Position numbers and translations under genes: made by a program. Source: Delphinapterus leucas (lineage: Eukaryota; Chordata; Mammalia; Artiodactyla; Monodontidae). From it: 64,000 bases of DNA. The notes under the pieces are model-generated. The model was not told the DNA's origin, ran no database searches, and saw only the letters and a program-made list of their open reading frames with translations. The stretch is from positions 72,407,660-72,471,659 of the forward strand of contig NW_022098069.1 in assembly GCF_002288925.2 (NCBI RefSeq). The letters run 5' to 3'. This document shows positions 35,047 through 46,305 of the stretch, piece by piece. The number at the start of each line of letters is the position of its first letter. Position 1 is the stretch's first letter.

Positions 35047-35165
35047 TACAAAATGAATTGGTATACCTACCTGTTAAGACAGTTAGAAGAGTTTAAACTG
35101 TAATAAAATCCCTGACACACAGTAAGTTTTCAATTAATATTAATTTACTATGAAGCAAATTGGGC
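35047..35165 (+). repeat. MIR SINE, right half
   Basis: Continues the MIR of 34690-34813: 'tacaaaatgaattggtatac', 'ctacctgttaagacagttag' and 'tccctgacacacagtaagtt'. Confidence 0.85.
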
Positions 35166-35754
35166 AAGGGGTTGTAAAAACAGGAAGATAAATATTTATA
35201 TACTTATAAAACTGACCAAAACCAAATATTCAAGAGAAGCTTAATTGTAGTATTAGATGTAATAGTATATAATGAAACTATACCCATCTATATTATTCAA
35301 TTTTAAATGCATATAAAATATTTGAAGTTCTTAATTACTACATTAGGTGCAGAGTAGAAAATAGCTAGTCTTATATTTGTATAATATTTTCATGTCCCGG
35401 AGATACAAAATAATTATAATAAAGAAAAGTCATAAGAATCATAGAAGTGTATTATTTAAAATCTTTATTTTATTTATATTTATTTCATTTTATGCCTGAG
35501 CCCTATGCTGCTAGAGCCCTTGGAAAATTTTAATTCATGAAAATAATTTCTTTCACATTTTAAGTAGATTGTCTAGGTGTGATAGATCAAAGTAATCTAC
35601 AATATAAAAATAAGCGCTCAGAAAGAGTTGAGAAAGAAGGAAGAACTGACAAAGCAGGGTCAAAGTAGATCTACTGGAATGTTAATCTACTGAATTTTAA
35701 ACAGCCTAAACCTTCATTTTTCCCATTTGTGCTTATTGTTTGAGTACTTTGAAT
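35166..35754. other. AT-rich sequence, nothing recognised
   Basis: No gene or repeat recognised. Confidence 0.45.
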
Positions 35755-36250
35755 TGCTAATAATAGAAAACATAAAGCAACTTAAATAAGAGGATTTACT
35801 TTAGCATATTACCGAATGTCCTGAGGTAGGTTTCAGGTAGAATGAGATAAAGGTTCTAGGTCTACATCTCTGACATTTCTCACCTCTGCCTTCTTACATG
35901 AGCTATGTTTTCAGGTTGATTTCACTCAGGGTCACAATATGGATGTCATCAATGACTGGGGTCATAGTCCCTCACTTACATCCAGGAGAGAGAGAGAAGG
36001 GATATCATCCCATAGCAATCTAAAAAATTGCTGAGTGTTACACTGATTACCACTGTGCTAAATCCTGTGGCCAAGGGAATGCCATGTGCTGGTTGATTGA
36101 AGACTTTGTTACACGTCAAGATTCACCACTGGAGTTTGGGATGGGATTGACTGCTACTAAATTACATGGCTGCTACACATAAGAGGAATGGCAAAAGGGA
36201 TGTTGCAGAGACAACTAGAGTGTCCCCTATATGTATATGCCACAGTAGAA
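35755..36250. repeat. possible ancient interspersed element, family unknown
   Basis: A composition unlike the flanks and phrases such as 'gtgctaaatcctgtggccaa' and 'tgtcctgaggtaggtttcag' suggest an old DNA-transposon-like or LTR-like repeat. I cannot name it. Confidence 0.3.
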
Positions 36251-36711
36251 ATTTTTAATGTAGAAATTTCATGACATAACTAAGAGACCATTTATCATAT
36301 GGTATAGTTAGTTTTATAGAATGTACCAGATCCATAGCAGGCTATTATAATTAAAATTAGGCACACATAAGGGAAATCTCTTTTACTATGATGGCACAGT
36401 TGATTCAGTATAAACAGTTAACATGAAAAGTATTATTTATATCATTAAAAAGCAAAGTTCTCAGTTTTAACATCCCAAGGTGTTTCTGGACAGAGTTTAC
36501 ACAATAGAAAACAAGGTCTGTCCAGGAATACAAAATGTGTGGTTGCTAATTCATCCCAATAAAATTAGAGAAACTAATTTTATGGACTCAGAAATGTCAG
36601 ATCTCAGAATATTTTTAAAATAAAGGAGTATAAGGATACTCATGATTGATTAAATAATAATAAGTCAAATAAAGGAAACAGCCAATAGTAGTCCATAGGC
36701 TAGCACCTTCA
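36251..36711. other. unassigned AT-rich sequence
   Basis: Nothing recognised. Confidence 0.45.
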
Positions 36712-36750
36712 GTCACTGTTATATAAGTTCTTATTGTTAAAATGGATTGC
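36712..36750. repeat. short match to the unnamed dispersed sequence
   Basis: 'cttattgttaaaatggattg' here is identical to 20 bases at about 7895, with weaker similarity extending left. It lies at the left border of the L1M block and may be the left remnant of a copy continued at 39505. Confidence 0.4.
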
Positions 36751-36805
36751 CAGAGATGATGGGAAGGAGAGAGGTTGATTAGGTGAAGCACAGAAAAAAA
36801 TTTTT
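36751..36805 (+). mobile_element. ancient L1M 3' UTR, left part
   Basis: 'ggttgattaggtgaagcaca' is the L1M 3' UTR text that should run on into 'ctgtatgatactgtaatggt', which is now found at 37588. The interruption is the L1-C insertion. Confidence 0.7.
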
Positions 36806-37558
36806 AATAGATCTTTATTGGAGTATAATTGCTTGACAATACTGTGTTAGTTTCTGTTACACAACAAAGCGAATCAGCCATATGCATACACATGTCCCCA
36901 TATCCCCTCCCTCTTAAGCCTCCCTCCCATCCTCCCTATCCCACCTCTCTAGGTCATGGCAAAGTACCAAGCCAATCTCACTGCTATGCTGCTGCTTGCC
37001 ACCAGCCAACTATTTTACATTCAGTAGTGTGTATATGTCGATGCTACTCTCACCTTGCCACAGCTTCGCCTTCCCACCCCATGTCCTCAAGTCAATTCTC
37101 TATGTCTACCTCTTTATTCCTGCCCTGCAACTAGGTTCATCAGTACCATTTTTTTTTTTTGGATTCTATATATATGCGTTAGCATACAGTATATGTTTTT
37201 CTATTTCTGACTTCCTTCACTCTGTATGACAGACTCTAGGTCCATCCACCTCACTACAAACAACTCAGTTTCATTCCTTTTTATGGCTGAGTAATATTCC
37301 ATTGTATATATGTGCCACATCTTCTTTATCCATTCTTCTGTCAATGGACATTTAGGTTGGTTCCATGTCCTGGCTATTGTAAATAGTGCTGCAATGAACA
37401 TTGTGGTACATGTCTCTTTTTGAATTATGATTTTCTCAGGGTATATCCCCAGTAGTGGGATTGCTGGGTCATATGGTAGTTCTATTTTTAAGTTTTTTAA
37501 GGAACCTCCATATTGTTCTCCATAGTGGCTGTACCAATTCGCATTCCCACCAACAGTG
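36806..37558 (-). mobile_element. L1 retrotransposon L1-C, 5'-truncated, nested in L1M
   Basis: A 0.75-kb minus-strand L1 contains the 3' UTR ('tctttattggagtataattg' at its 3' end on this strand) and the ORF2 C terminus. Likely target-site duplications are 'cagaaaaaaattttt' (36791-36805) and the diverged 'cagataattttt' (37559-37570). The 3' UTR is of the L1-B/D type. It is inserted within an older L1M 3' UTR. Confidence 0.92.
37201..37558 (-). pseudogene. L1-C ORF2 C-terminal fragment
   Basis: One open frame on the minus strand reads ...[37 protein letters not shown]... [17 protein letters not shown]..., the last part of ORF2 downstream of the RT. A shift near 37500 changes the expected '[15 protein letters not shown]'. 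It encodes no active domain. Confidence 0.9.
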
Positions 37559-37570
37559 CAGATAATTTTT

Positions 37571-39280
37571 ACATTGGTGAAGCTATCCTGTATGATACTG
37601 TAATGGTGGATACATGACACCAGCAGCACAGAGGGTAACTTCATGTATGCAACTTTTAAAAAAATCATTTAGGAGGTCAGGAGATCCCTAGATGGAATGA
37701 AGAATGTGACTAAAGAATCTATCTATATTACAAATGTATTAACCTTCCTAAAGGGGATAGGGGAAAATGCTGCTGACCTAAGTAACAGGAAATATGTGGA
37801 GTCTATAAGACTAAAAGCGAAAGGAACTGCACATAGCACTATAAAGTTGTTTCCCATGGAGGTATGGGTTATCAATTCAAAACCCACTATATATGTATAC
37901 TGAATAATTAAATAAGTGGATGGTAGAGGGATGGGAGCCAGGAGTCTCACTGTTGGAGTGGAAGGTCACAGAGAATCAAGAGGAGGAGGCTGCAATGATC
38001 CATGAGGTAATGCATTAGAGTTGGAGACGTCAGTATAAACTGAAGTTTAGCATAAAATAAATATAGAGTTTTATATAGAGAAATAGTAATAGATTTGTGC
38101 ATGTATGGATTAGTATACACACATATATTTACTCATTTTGTCAGCTAAAAAGGCCTAGAAGCCATCATGCCTCAGTAACAAGCAGCACATCTAGTACCTA
38201 GGTCTTGGTTTCTAATACAATTTTCTATTCAAAAGAATCAAGGATCCTTGGAGAAATGGCTGTTTCTAAGAATGGGAAAGGAAATATACAAGATGAACCT
38301 GGAGCATTGTGCAGTGCCATTAAATAAGGAAGTACTCAAACAGAAACACAATAATGGGATATGTCAAAGGGACCCAAGAGCCAACTGAAAAACATCCCAA
38401 TAGCCAAATTTGGAACAATTTGAGCAGCAAAATAAACAGAGTAGTATTGGATTATAACCCAAGTATAAAATAAATATCCATGATTCCATACTGATATAAA
38501 TAAATGATTGAATAAATAAATACATGGGAGAGAATAGGCAATTATCCCTTGCAGAAGAATTCCAAATAATTTATGTAGACACTTAACCCTCAGGGATGGA
38601 GAAAATAACTGCTTACTCCTGAAGTGTGGCCTTCACCTAGTGTCTTCCTTCCAAAGAGTGTAATAAGAGGGAAAAAGAGTAACATTACAGTGGAGAAACT
38701 TAACAAACACTAGCTCTACCTGGCTATCAAGGTTAACATCAACAGTGATAAGTCATGTTGATAGTATGGACCCTTGATATGGTGTGATGAGAACATTTTA
38801 TCTCTGTGGTCTTCCCAAAATTTCTAACGTCAGTGTAATCCTGAAAAAATTAACATACGAATACCAATATAGGGAGTACACAAAATACCTGACTAGTACC
38901 TAGGACTTACCCTCTCCTGCCCCCTGCCACCAAATAAATAAATAAAACTGTCAAGGTCATAGAAAACAAAAGTCTGGGAGCCTGTCACAGCCAAGAGTAA
39001 CTGAAGGTGACAAAATGTAACATGGTATCAAGGATGGAATCCTGGGACAGAGGAAGTACCTGAGGCAAAAACTGAAGAAATCTGAGTAAAGCATGGATTT
39101 TAATTAATAAAAGTGTATCAATATTGGTTTGTTAATCGTGACAAAATGTACCATAATACTAATGTAAAATGTTAATAATAAGGGAAAACAGGTATAGGGT
39201 ATATGTAATATCTTCACATTTTTTCTATAAATCTAAAACTATTCAAAAATTAAATATTTATTAATTTTTAAAAAGTGAAC
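37571..39280 (+). mobile_element. ancient L1M (L1MC/L1MD-like) long 3' UTR, right part
   Basis: Continues the left part at 36751. It holds 'gatactgtaatggtggatac', 'aggaggtcaggagatcccta', 'gggagccaggagtctcactg', 'ggtcacagagaatcaagagg' and 'tgaagtttagcataaaataa'. The terminal block is 'aatgtaaaatgttaataata', then 'ctataaatctaaaactattc'. It is non-coding. The small frame at 37697-37903 is chance. Confidence 0.8.
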
Positions 39281-39495
39281 TAGAAATGAACTTCATTAAG
39301 TTTATGAAACTTATTAATAAAAAGCATCCATAGAACATACGGCGAGATTTCACATTCACTGCATTTAAAATTAGGAATGAAACCAAACAATGCCCCATTC
39401 CTGTTTCAAGATTGTCATGGGGGATCTAGTTAGTATATTACAATGAGGTCAAGAAATAAAATATGTATGATCACAAAGAAAAAATAAAATCTTTC
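39281..39495 (+). pseudogene. possible ancient L1 RT-domain fragment
   Basis: 'aatgaacttcattaagttta', 'ggaatgaaaccaaacaatgc' and 'caatgaggtcaagaaataaa' loosely follow the L1 ORF2 segment around motif B ([10 protein letters not shown]) and the EKEIKG stretch. Strongly diverged and uncertain. Confidence 0.4.
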
Positions 39496-39504
39496 TTATT
39501 CTCT

Positions 39505-39640
39505 TTTTTTAGAAAAGGATAGTTATCAAGAGCTATGTTCAATTTTGGAAGGCCTAGTTAATGGTTTAGGTCATAAACAGTTGTTAAAAAGGATCATTTC
39601 GATTTAAAGTAACATAAGCCAGCACATAATCAGTTGAATT
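39505..39640. repeat. unnamed dispersed sequence, copy 2
   Basis: It aligns with 7893-8015: 'gttcaattttggaag', 'agttaatggtttaggtc' and 'gatcatttcgatttaaagta' against 'gaatcattctgatgtaatgg'. No family could be assigned. Confidence 0.5.
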
Positions 39641-40274
39641 ACCTATGTTTCAATTGCAGTAAAAAAAGAGAAACTTTTCATATTTAATTGTTTAAAATGA
39701 GTCAAAGAAGTCAATACTTTCACTCTCTTTAAACCCTATAATAATGAAAACTATTAAAGCAAACCCTGGAAAAAACATCTCCACTATATTGTGGTTTTAA
39801 TTAATTGTCATTATTATATAAGTTGCTGTCAATAGAAGTCAACTTCAAATTTGCCTATTTAAGATGAAGAAACATTGTAGTAGTTATTGTGTATTTAAAT
39901 TAGCACACATTTAAATGAAATTATTAGATTACAATAACACTTGATTTTTTAACATTGTTAGAATATATTCAATAAAAGTAAATTTTCTGAAAAAGAAATT
40001 TATTGCTTTGATCACTGATTCTTTTTATTCTATTCATTTTTTATTTTTTTCTAAAAGGTAAAAATTCTCCGCATTTTATTATACACAGTATTCAGGATGA
40101 TATAATCCTTTCCTGTCTTTCCTGATTCATTCTGAGCATTACCTGTTATATACTGTTTCATATACCTAGCTACAGATGTATATTTTTGCCATCAATTATT
40201 CTAAATGACTCCCAATAGCTATGTTTTTATATTAGTTGTTTCTGTATGTTTTCTTCATACCTAGTTGTTATTTC
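39641..40274. other. AT-rich sequence, nothing recognised
   Basis: No gene or repeat recognised. Confidence 0.45.
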
Positions 40275-40390
40275 ACTCAAAAACATTCAACGATATTTGT
40301 GATGTGCCCACAATTTGCCAGGAATATTCTAGTACTGAGGATATAGCAATGGACAAAGATTCTTGTCCTCATGATGTTTAGATTGTTATT
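40275..40390 (-). mobile_element. L2 (LINE2) 3'-end fragment
   Basis: The antisense L2 order is present: 'cattcaacgatatttgtgat', 'acaatttgccaggaatattc', 'gaggatatagcaatggacaa' and 'tcctcatgatgtttagattg'. Confidence 0.75.
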
Positions 40391-41214
40391 TCATAGCATT
40401 GTCAGGATTTCTGTTTCTACTGATTTCCCTCCTTTCCATCTGCAATATTTGCAATCCACTGTAAATTCATAAGATTTCTTTTAATCTTGATAAGAAAATC
40501 AGATACTGACCTCCTTAGATCAGTATCCTTACTCTGATGCACAAGAAATTATAAATAAATAGTACCTGAATAACAAATAACTATAGATGTTTCTTTGACG
40601 CTCAATGTTTTATTCACAAATTTCTGGCAGTGCCACTGGGTTTAAACAGAAAAAAGAAATAGAACTCTGTAAGTAAGCTGGTATTAAACTTCAGACTACC
40701 ATGCAGACAGGAAAAATATGAGGCAACTCAGCTTCCTGGTTAAGTAAAATGCTTTACTGAAATTTACACCTGCAAGCTTCCCTCATTCTGTTTACTCATT
40801 TATGGGATTCTCACTAGAAGTTCACCCAGAAATTTTCTACTATTCCTTTAAGATCCAGCACAAATTTCACTTCCTCAGGGATACTTTCTCTAGCTCCATC
40901 AGGCAAACGCACTGCTCCCCATTCTGGTCTCCTGTGGACATTGGTATGTATATTTATTTTTTTAATAAATATTTTATTGTTTAAATATTTATTAAATAAA
41001 AATATTAATTTAATAAAAATCTTAAAATAAAAAGTTTAATTTAAAAATTGGTGTGTATATTTATTGTAACACACATCACACTGTTTTGTTTATTTGGATA
41101 TTTGGCTATACCTGTGCACTATGAACTCCAAAAGAATGGGGTGATGGGGTATTCCTGCTTCTGTTCTCTGAGCATTTAAAAGTCAATACATAGAATGGGT
41201 TTCCAAAATTTTTG
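40391..41214. other. unassigned AT-rich sequence
   Basis: No gene recognised. A TTTAAT/AAATA-rich patch lies at 40960-41045. Confidence 0.45.
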
Positions 41215-41257
41215 ATGGAGTCGGGTAGTCTAGTGGTAAGGAACATGAGCTATTAAT
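41215..41257 (+). repeat. MIR SINE, left part
   Basis: 'gggtagtctagtggtaagga' and 'acatgagct' form the MIR head. The element continues after the insertion at 42024 with 'gtcctgctctatcactgtat'. Confidence 0.65.
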
Positions 41258-41269
41258 ATTAAGCTCATG

Positions 41270-41532
41270 CCATTACTGAGCCTGCTCTCTAGAGCTCATG
41301 AGCCACAACTACTGAGCCTGAGAGCCTCAACTACTGAGCCTGCGAGCCACAACTACTGAAGCCCATGCGCCTAGAGCCCGTGCTCTGCAACAAGAGAAGC
41401 CACTACAATGAGAAGCCCGCACAACGCAACAAAGAGTAGCCCCCGCTCGCCACGACTAGAGAAAGCCCGCGTGCAGCAACAGAGACCCAACGCAGCCAAA
41501 AATAAATAAATAAATTTATTTTTTAAAAAAAA
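41270..41532 (+). mobile_element. CHR-type SINE long form, 5'-truncated, joined to L1
   Basis: It starts inside the SINE ('cattactgagcctgctctct'), has repeated 'acaactactga' units, the body 'aacaagagaagccactacaa' and an AATAAATA tail. The base before it ends a 12-bp target-site duplication whose partner lies beyond the following L1 piece. No separate duplication for the SINE alone was found. Confidence 0.92.
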
Positions 41533-42023
41533 GGAAATCCTGCCATTTGTAAAAATATAGATGAAACTTGAGAGCATTCTGCTAAGTGAAATAAATCAAA
41601 GACAAATATTCTATGACCTCACTTATATGTAGAATCCAAAAAAAAAAACCAAAAAACAGCTCCTAGAAACAGAGGTTGGGGGTTAGGGGACATGAATGGT
41701 GGGAGAATTGGGTGAAGGAGGCCAAAAGGTAGAAACTTCCAGTTACAAGATAAATAAGTTCTTGGGATGTAATGTACAGCATGGTGACTATAGCTAACAA
41801 TACTGTATTGTATATTTGAAAGTTAAGAGCATAGATCTTAAAGTTCTCAATACAAGGAAAAAACTTTGTAACTATGTGAGGTGATGGATGTTTACTAAAC
41901 CTATTGTGGCAGTCATTTAATAATTTATAATATATAAAATCATTATGTTGTATGCCTGAAATTTATACAATGTTATATATCAAGTATATCGCAATAAAAC
42001 TGGAAAAAAAGGGAAAAAAAAAG
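41533..42023 (+). mobile_element. L1MA-type 3' end, joined to the SINE
   Basis: It begins 'aaatcctgccatttgtaaaa' and contains 'cacttatatgtagaatccaa', 'gggatgtaatgtacagcatg' and 'catggtgactatagctaaca'. It ends 'gttatatatcaagtatatcg' plus an A tail. It is directly followed by the right copy of the 'attaagctcatg' duplication (42024-42035). Confidence 0.9.
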
Positions 42024-42035
42024 ATTAAGCTCATG

Positions 42036-42240
42036 TCCTGCTCTATCACTGTATTCAAGGTAGCTGTGCAGCTTAAAGTAAGGCATTACTATTCCCCTGC
42101 CTCAGTGTTAGGGTCTATAAAGCTTAGATAATAATAGTTTCTATCTCATAGAGTTATTACATAATAAAAGAAATAATTAACCCAAAATATCTAAGAGTGC
42201 TCCAAAGAGCTTCACTAATGTTCACTGAGTATTATTCTTA
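42036..42240 (+). repeat. MIR SINE, right part
   Basis: MIR blocks 'tcctgctctatcactgtatt', 'ctgcctcagtgttagggtct', 'gataataatagtttctatct' and 'catagagttattacataata' continue the head at 41215. Confidence 0.75.
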
Positions 42241-42284
42241 AATTAATTTTAATTAAACTTACCAATCTTGTATGTAGGTAGTAA

Positions 42285-42420
42285 GATAACAATATTTATT
42301 GAACTACCATTGTAGACAGGGAAATAAATTCCACTGGGAAAAAATTAAAAGACCCAATTCCTGTCTGAGGTAAGTTCAGAAACCTACAGTTAACACCATT
42401 CAATTGTTATAAATGCTGTG
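42285..42420 (-). mobile_element. possible L2 fragment
   Basis: 'aacaatatttattgaactac' and 'gacccaattcctgtctgagg' resemble antisense L2 3' sequence. Weak. Confidence 0.35.
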
Positions 42421-43089
42421 CACATATTTCTTGGTTATGCAGACATTGATTTATGAACAACATATATAAACTCTACAACCTTACAAAATATTATAAACAA
42501 AGACTCTACATTACGTGCAAATATTTTGTTGGATGTGTTTAAATTGAGGCATGTGTTTTGACAGGAAGAATTAGGAAAAGGTACTCTCTGTTTTCCAAAT
42601 GTTCCTGCTTAAGACATGAGATTTACATTTATTCTAGGTAAAGATATTAAAGTAAATTAAAAATTCCTCACCTTATGACCATATGTATTTGCTAGAGTGA
42701 AGGAAATAGCTAAGGACATTTAGCCTATATATAAAATAGAAGCACAGGAGATTAATGTAAACATGTTTTATTTGAATTATCAGAAAACTGATACACCTTG
42801 AAACTTCATTTTGCTTATTAAGGATCTAATGAAGAAACAAGCCTTTTAATATTGGGCCAATCATGTTGTCTAGTAAAATAAATTTTAAAAACCAAAGAAC
42901 TTTGCTTATGGAGTTAAAGCTTAAATATCTGGTACTGAAACTGTAATATTCTTGTGCCAAACCTTCCTTAGAAATACTGTGAAAGTGTGCTGTGGTGCTC
43001 AGAGCTCTTCCTTTTAAAATAAAATATGAAAGCTTTTAATTTATTGTTGAATTCAGAGTACCAGCTAAATTTATCATAAACTCTTGAAA
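42421..43089. other. unassigned sequence
   Basis: Nothing recognised. Confidence 0.45.
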
Positions 43090-43720
43090 ATATGAAATAA
43101 TGGTTTGCAGTTGCACTTTCCCAGATGATGAAGCAGGTTTATGGCAAGAACCAGAAGTTGATCTCCCATCAGTCCTGATCAGGCTGAATCAGCCAGGGAT
43201 GAGCAAAAGCTGCCTGGAGCTCAGCTTTTAAAACAATGTGACAATGTAATAAGTCCTTCCATCACAATGTTTCCTATCAGAAAAAAAGAAACAGCTGATT
43301 CCCAAATAATAATTGATCCCAGCATTCTGAGGCACAAGCCAGCCAAAACTTGTCTGATCATTTTAATGCAAAATCACTACATATCAAGAATTCAAGTCCA
43401 GTTGTCTAGGGCTTTACAATCATGTGCAAAACACACTGTAGCCATTGTGTTATGGTCATATCCTCTGATTGGCTGGCTGAGGATTTGGAAATCCTTGGTC
43501 ATATTTATCTATTTCTGGTATCCCAGAAGGAGTTCAGTAATCTGGACTTCTCTGCATCTTGCCAGCCAATGAGTGCACAGGGAGAGTCATGCATTTGATA
43601 AAATTTGCTTTGAGAAAATCCCAGCCCCACATCTCCCTCCCTAAAAGGCTGGGGAGGGTACATACTTTTCAACGCTTTCGTTTTTCCCCTCAACAGATAG
43701 TTGGGTCAACATTAACTGAT
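43090..43720. promoter_or_regulatory. candidate non-repetitive regulatory segment with paired CCAAT boxes
   Basis: This stretch has no repeat I recognise and a more balanced composition than its flanks. It contains an inverted CCAAT box (attgg, 43468-43472) and a direct one (ccaat, 43566-43570). They are embedded in a perfect 10-bp inverted repeat, attggctggc/gccagccaat. A TATA-like 'gataaaa' follows at 43597. NF-Y binds CCAAT boxes and paired boxes occur in promoters and enhancers, but function here is inference only. The 101-aa frame at 43267-43572 has no domain. Confidence 0.3.
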
Positions 43721-45814
43721 GAGGAGTAAGACAAGCATTGTCCTCATGGGGCCTGTACACACAGGGAAAGTTATGGGACTCCCCAAAACAGCCAACGATT
43801 CCAGTTTTAGTACTCAGTTACAGGAAGGCTTGAAAGATAATGAAAAGAAGACAAATACATACCATTATTATGAGCAGCAAAGAAAGAATGAAAGAGACAT
43901 TGTGTTGTTTTTCCCAGATTTAAAAAAGAATCTGCCACTTAAAATTAAAACTTTTGGTGTTATTCAATTGCACTGAAAGAAGTTTAAAAATCTAAATATA
44001 GTTAAAAACACAGACTGTAGGTCTAGGAGAAAATTATCTAAGAGTCCTATTGCCTTATAGCTTTATCTTTCCCCCTGTGCAACAGAACTACTACAGAATG
44101 TAAATCCCACTTGAATCCTTTCTTTTCTTAATTTAGTAAGAGTTGAAAAACCATCTTCGCTTTTCTGTACTGTACCAGAGTATATGTCACTATGTATACA
44201 TTAACCAGCACAAATTATTTTAAACTGACAATAATTTCTGAGTCCTAATAAAAAGAGTGGTTTTAAATACTGATGTTCATTCAAAATGTATATCACATGC
44301 TATTTAGGAATCAAAAATATATCTTTTCTATGTTGCAATCTGTATTAAATGGAATTTTTTTAAGTTTTGCCTATTGCTACAATATTCTTGAAAAGAGACT
44401 GAGTGATTTTATTCATGGGGCTTAGCATATTATAGTAAACTCATCAAGGGAAAATGTTTTTGAAAACACATTTATAATAAAACACAGGACATACATATAA
44501 AGTAGGGCGTTTGAATTACATTAAAAGACAAATATGGAAACTCACTAGTGTAGAAATTATATTTTACAGGAAAATATGGACATCTTGAAAACCTCAAGAA
44601 GGTGCAGACAAGAGCTTGATTATTTGGATATTTGCTGTACACACTCCAAAATGTTCTTAGATAGCATCACCACCAAATTTTCTTTGTATATCATTGTAAA
44701 TCTTATCTTTTGCCATTGCTCAGAAAAATCTGGAAGCTCTCTAAACACACAGTATAGAATTCTAACTTTAAAAATAATAGAGTATGTATGCATTCACACT
44801 GGGCAATCTACTATAGGAATAAATTTAAACTGACAAACATTAATGGAGTTTCTTCTCTATATATACAAAGTAGAGTACAGGTCCTCAGCTTCTATGGGAC
44901 CTGTCTGGCACTAGCTATGATCTAATGGTCCAATGGAATCATCCCAGGCATTCAGGCTGACACTATAGTCAAATCCTTATATCAAGGCTTATCAGTGAAA
45001 CAATTATATCACAGGAAGAGAATTTGAAAAATACATTCTGAATTTAGCGCATTACACTTTTCCTAAAGCAGCAGTAAAGACATAGTTTTTGCTCAATGCA
45101 TATTATTAGGTCAACCAAACTTGAACATTAATACTTACTAAATAGATTCATATTTTGTACCGTTTCCATTTAGGATCATACTAAAATAACATATTTGTTC
45201 TTAATTTATTTCCTTCAGGGAATGTGAACATATTCAACTAAATTGATGAGGTAAACATACTAGCTTTGAGTTTAGAGGCTAGAAAGTACATGCCCCAGTT
45301 TTGCTGGGACAAAGCAATGAAGAGGAAACATGGGCAATTTCTCAGAAGCTCAGATTCAGAGTACTATGATTTCAAATAAATACTGTTCATCTAAGTGACT
45401 CACTTCTAGTGTATGGTTGAGAACCATTTCAAATGCCCTCTTCCAAATAGGTATCTCATGTCTTTTTCACATAGTGTTTATGTATAAAAAGTCATCATCA
45501 AGTGTTCATAGCTTTTTTTGTTAACTTAAAACAATTTCCAAGGTAATAAGGTTACAAATTGTACAAACAGAACTGATAGAGTCCATGGAATCTTTCAAAC
45601 TTAAAGATTCTGGTTTGCTCTTATAGCTTTCATTTTGCTTCCTTGCTTTTGTTCTTATTTAATCTTGAACTGTCATCATTAGTAATATCAATGCCTAACA
45701 AGAAACTGATTACAAAAGATTTTATAAAGGAATTTGTATCGATATAATTAATGCACTACGTCCGGAGGTCACTTTCTAAAAACAAAACCCTGAAATATGA
45801 CATAACTATACTGA
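43721..45814. other. apparently unique sequence, no gene recognised
   Basis: About 2 kb without a repeat I can name. The 85-aa frame at 43719-43976 (starting MRSKTSIVLMGP) and that at 44576-44833 show no recognisable domain. The former has a weak L2-like nucleotide stretch around 43735-43770. I do not call a gene. Confidence 0.45.
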
Positions 45815-45985
45815 CACTTTATATACATTTTCTCATTTTATCTCATAACAAATATATTATCATTATCCCATTTTACAGATGAGAAAAAAAAAAGATTTGA
45901 AAGTTTGACACTTTCCCAAGATCACAGAGCTTGTAGTTTTTCTAACACCAAGCCTATACTCTTCACGACTATGCCATGCAGCCAA
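45815..45985 (-). repeat. MIR SINE
   Basis: 'tatatacattttctcatttt', 'attatcccattttacagatg', 'caagatcacagagcttgtag' and 'actcttcacgactatgccat' follow the antisense MIR. An A-run interrupts the core. Confidence 0.78.
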
Positions 45986-46085
45986 AAAAAAAAAAAATGG
46001 TGTTTGCATTTACATCAACACAAAGAGAGTGTAACTATCCTCCCACTAAGAAGAGGTTTCTCTCCCCATCTGAACAGTCATGGTT

Positions 46086-46305
46086 CAGAGGTCAGCAAAC
46101 TATACTCCAAGGACCAAATCCAGTTAATCACTTACTTTTGTAAATAAAGGGTTTTTTTGGAACAGAGCTACACTCATTCTTTCCCATTATGTATGACTGC
46201 CTTCACATTACAATAGCAGAGTTAAACAGTTGCAACAGATACCCTCTGGTCTGCAAAGCCTAAAATACTATCTGACTCTTTATGGAAGATATTTGCCAAC
46301 CTCTA
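46086..46305. mobile_element. hAT-type non-autonomous DNA transposon (MER-like)
   Basis: The ends are near-inverted: 'cagaggtcagcaaac' on the left and 'tttgccaacctct' on the right. The interior reads 'ttttgtaaataaagggtttt', 'aacagagctacactcattct' and 'tctggtctgcaaagcctaaa', a common mammalian MER element with hAT-like CAG ends. No clean 8-bp duplication was seen. Confidence 0.78.

Noticed and set aside
36829..37229. 101- and 77-aa plus-strand frames
   Set aside because: They are antisense to the L1-C 3' UTR.
41215..41257. tRNA-gene-like 'tagtctagtggtaagga'
   Set aside because: It lacks a foldable cloverleaf and continues as a MIR, whose head is tRNA-derived.
43719..43976. 85-aa frame starting MRSKTSIVLMGP
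   Set aside because: It is in a non-repetitive stretch, but there is no recognisable domain, no splice context and no homology I can name. Short frames of this size are expected by chance.
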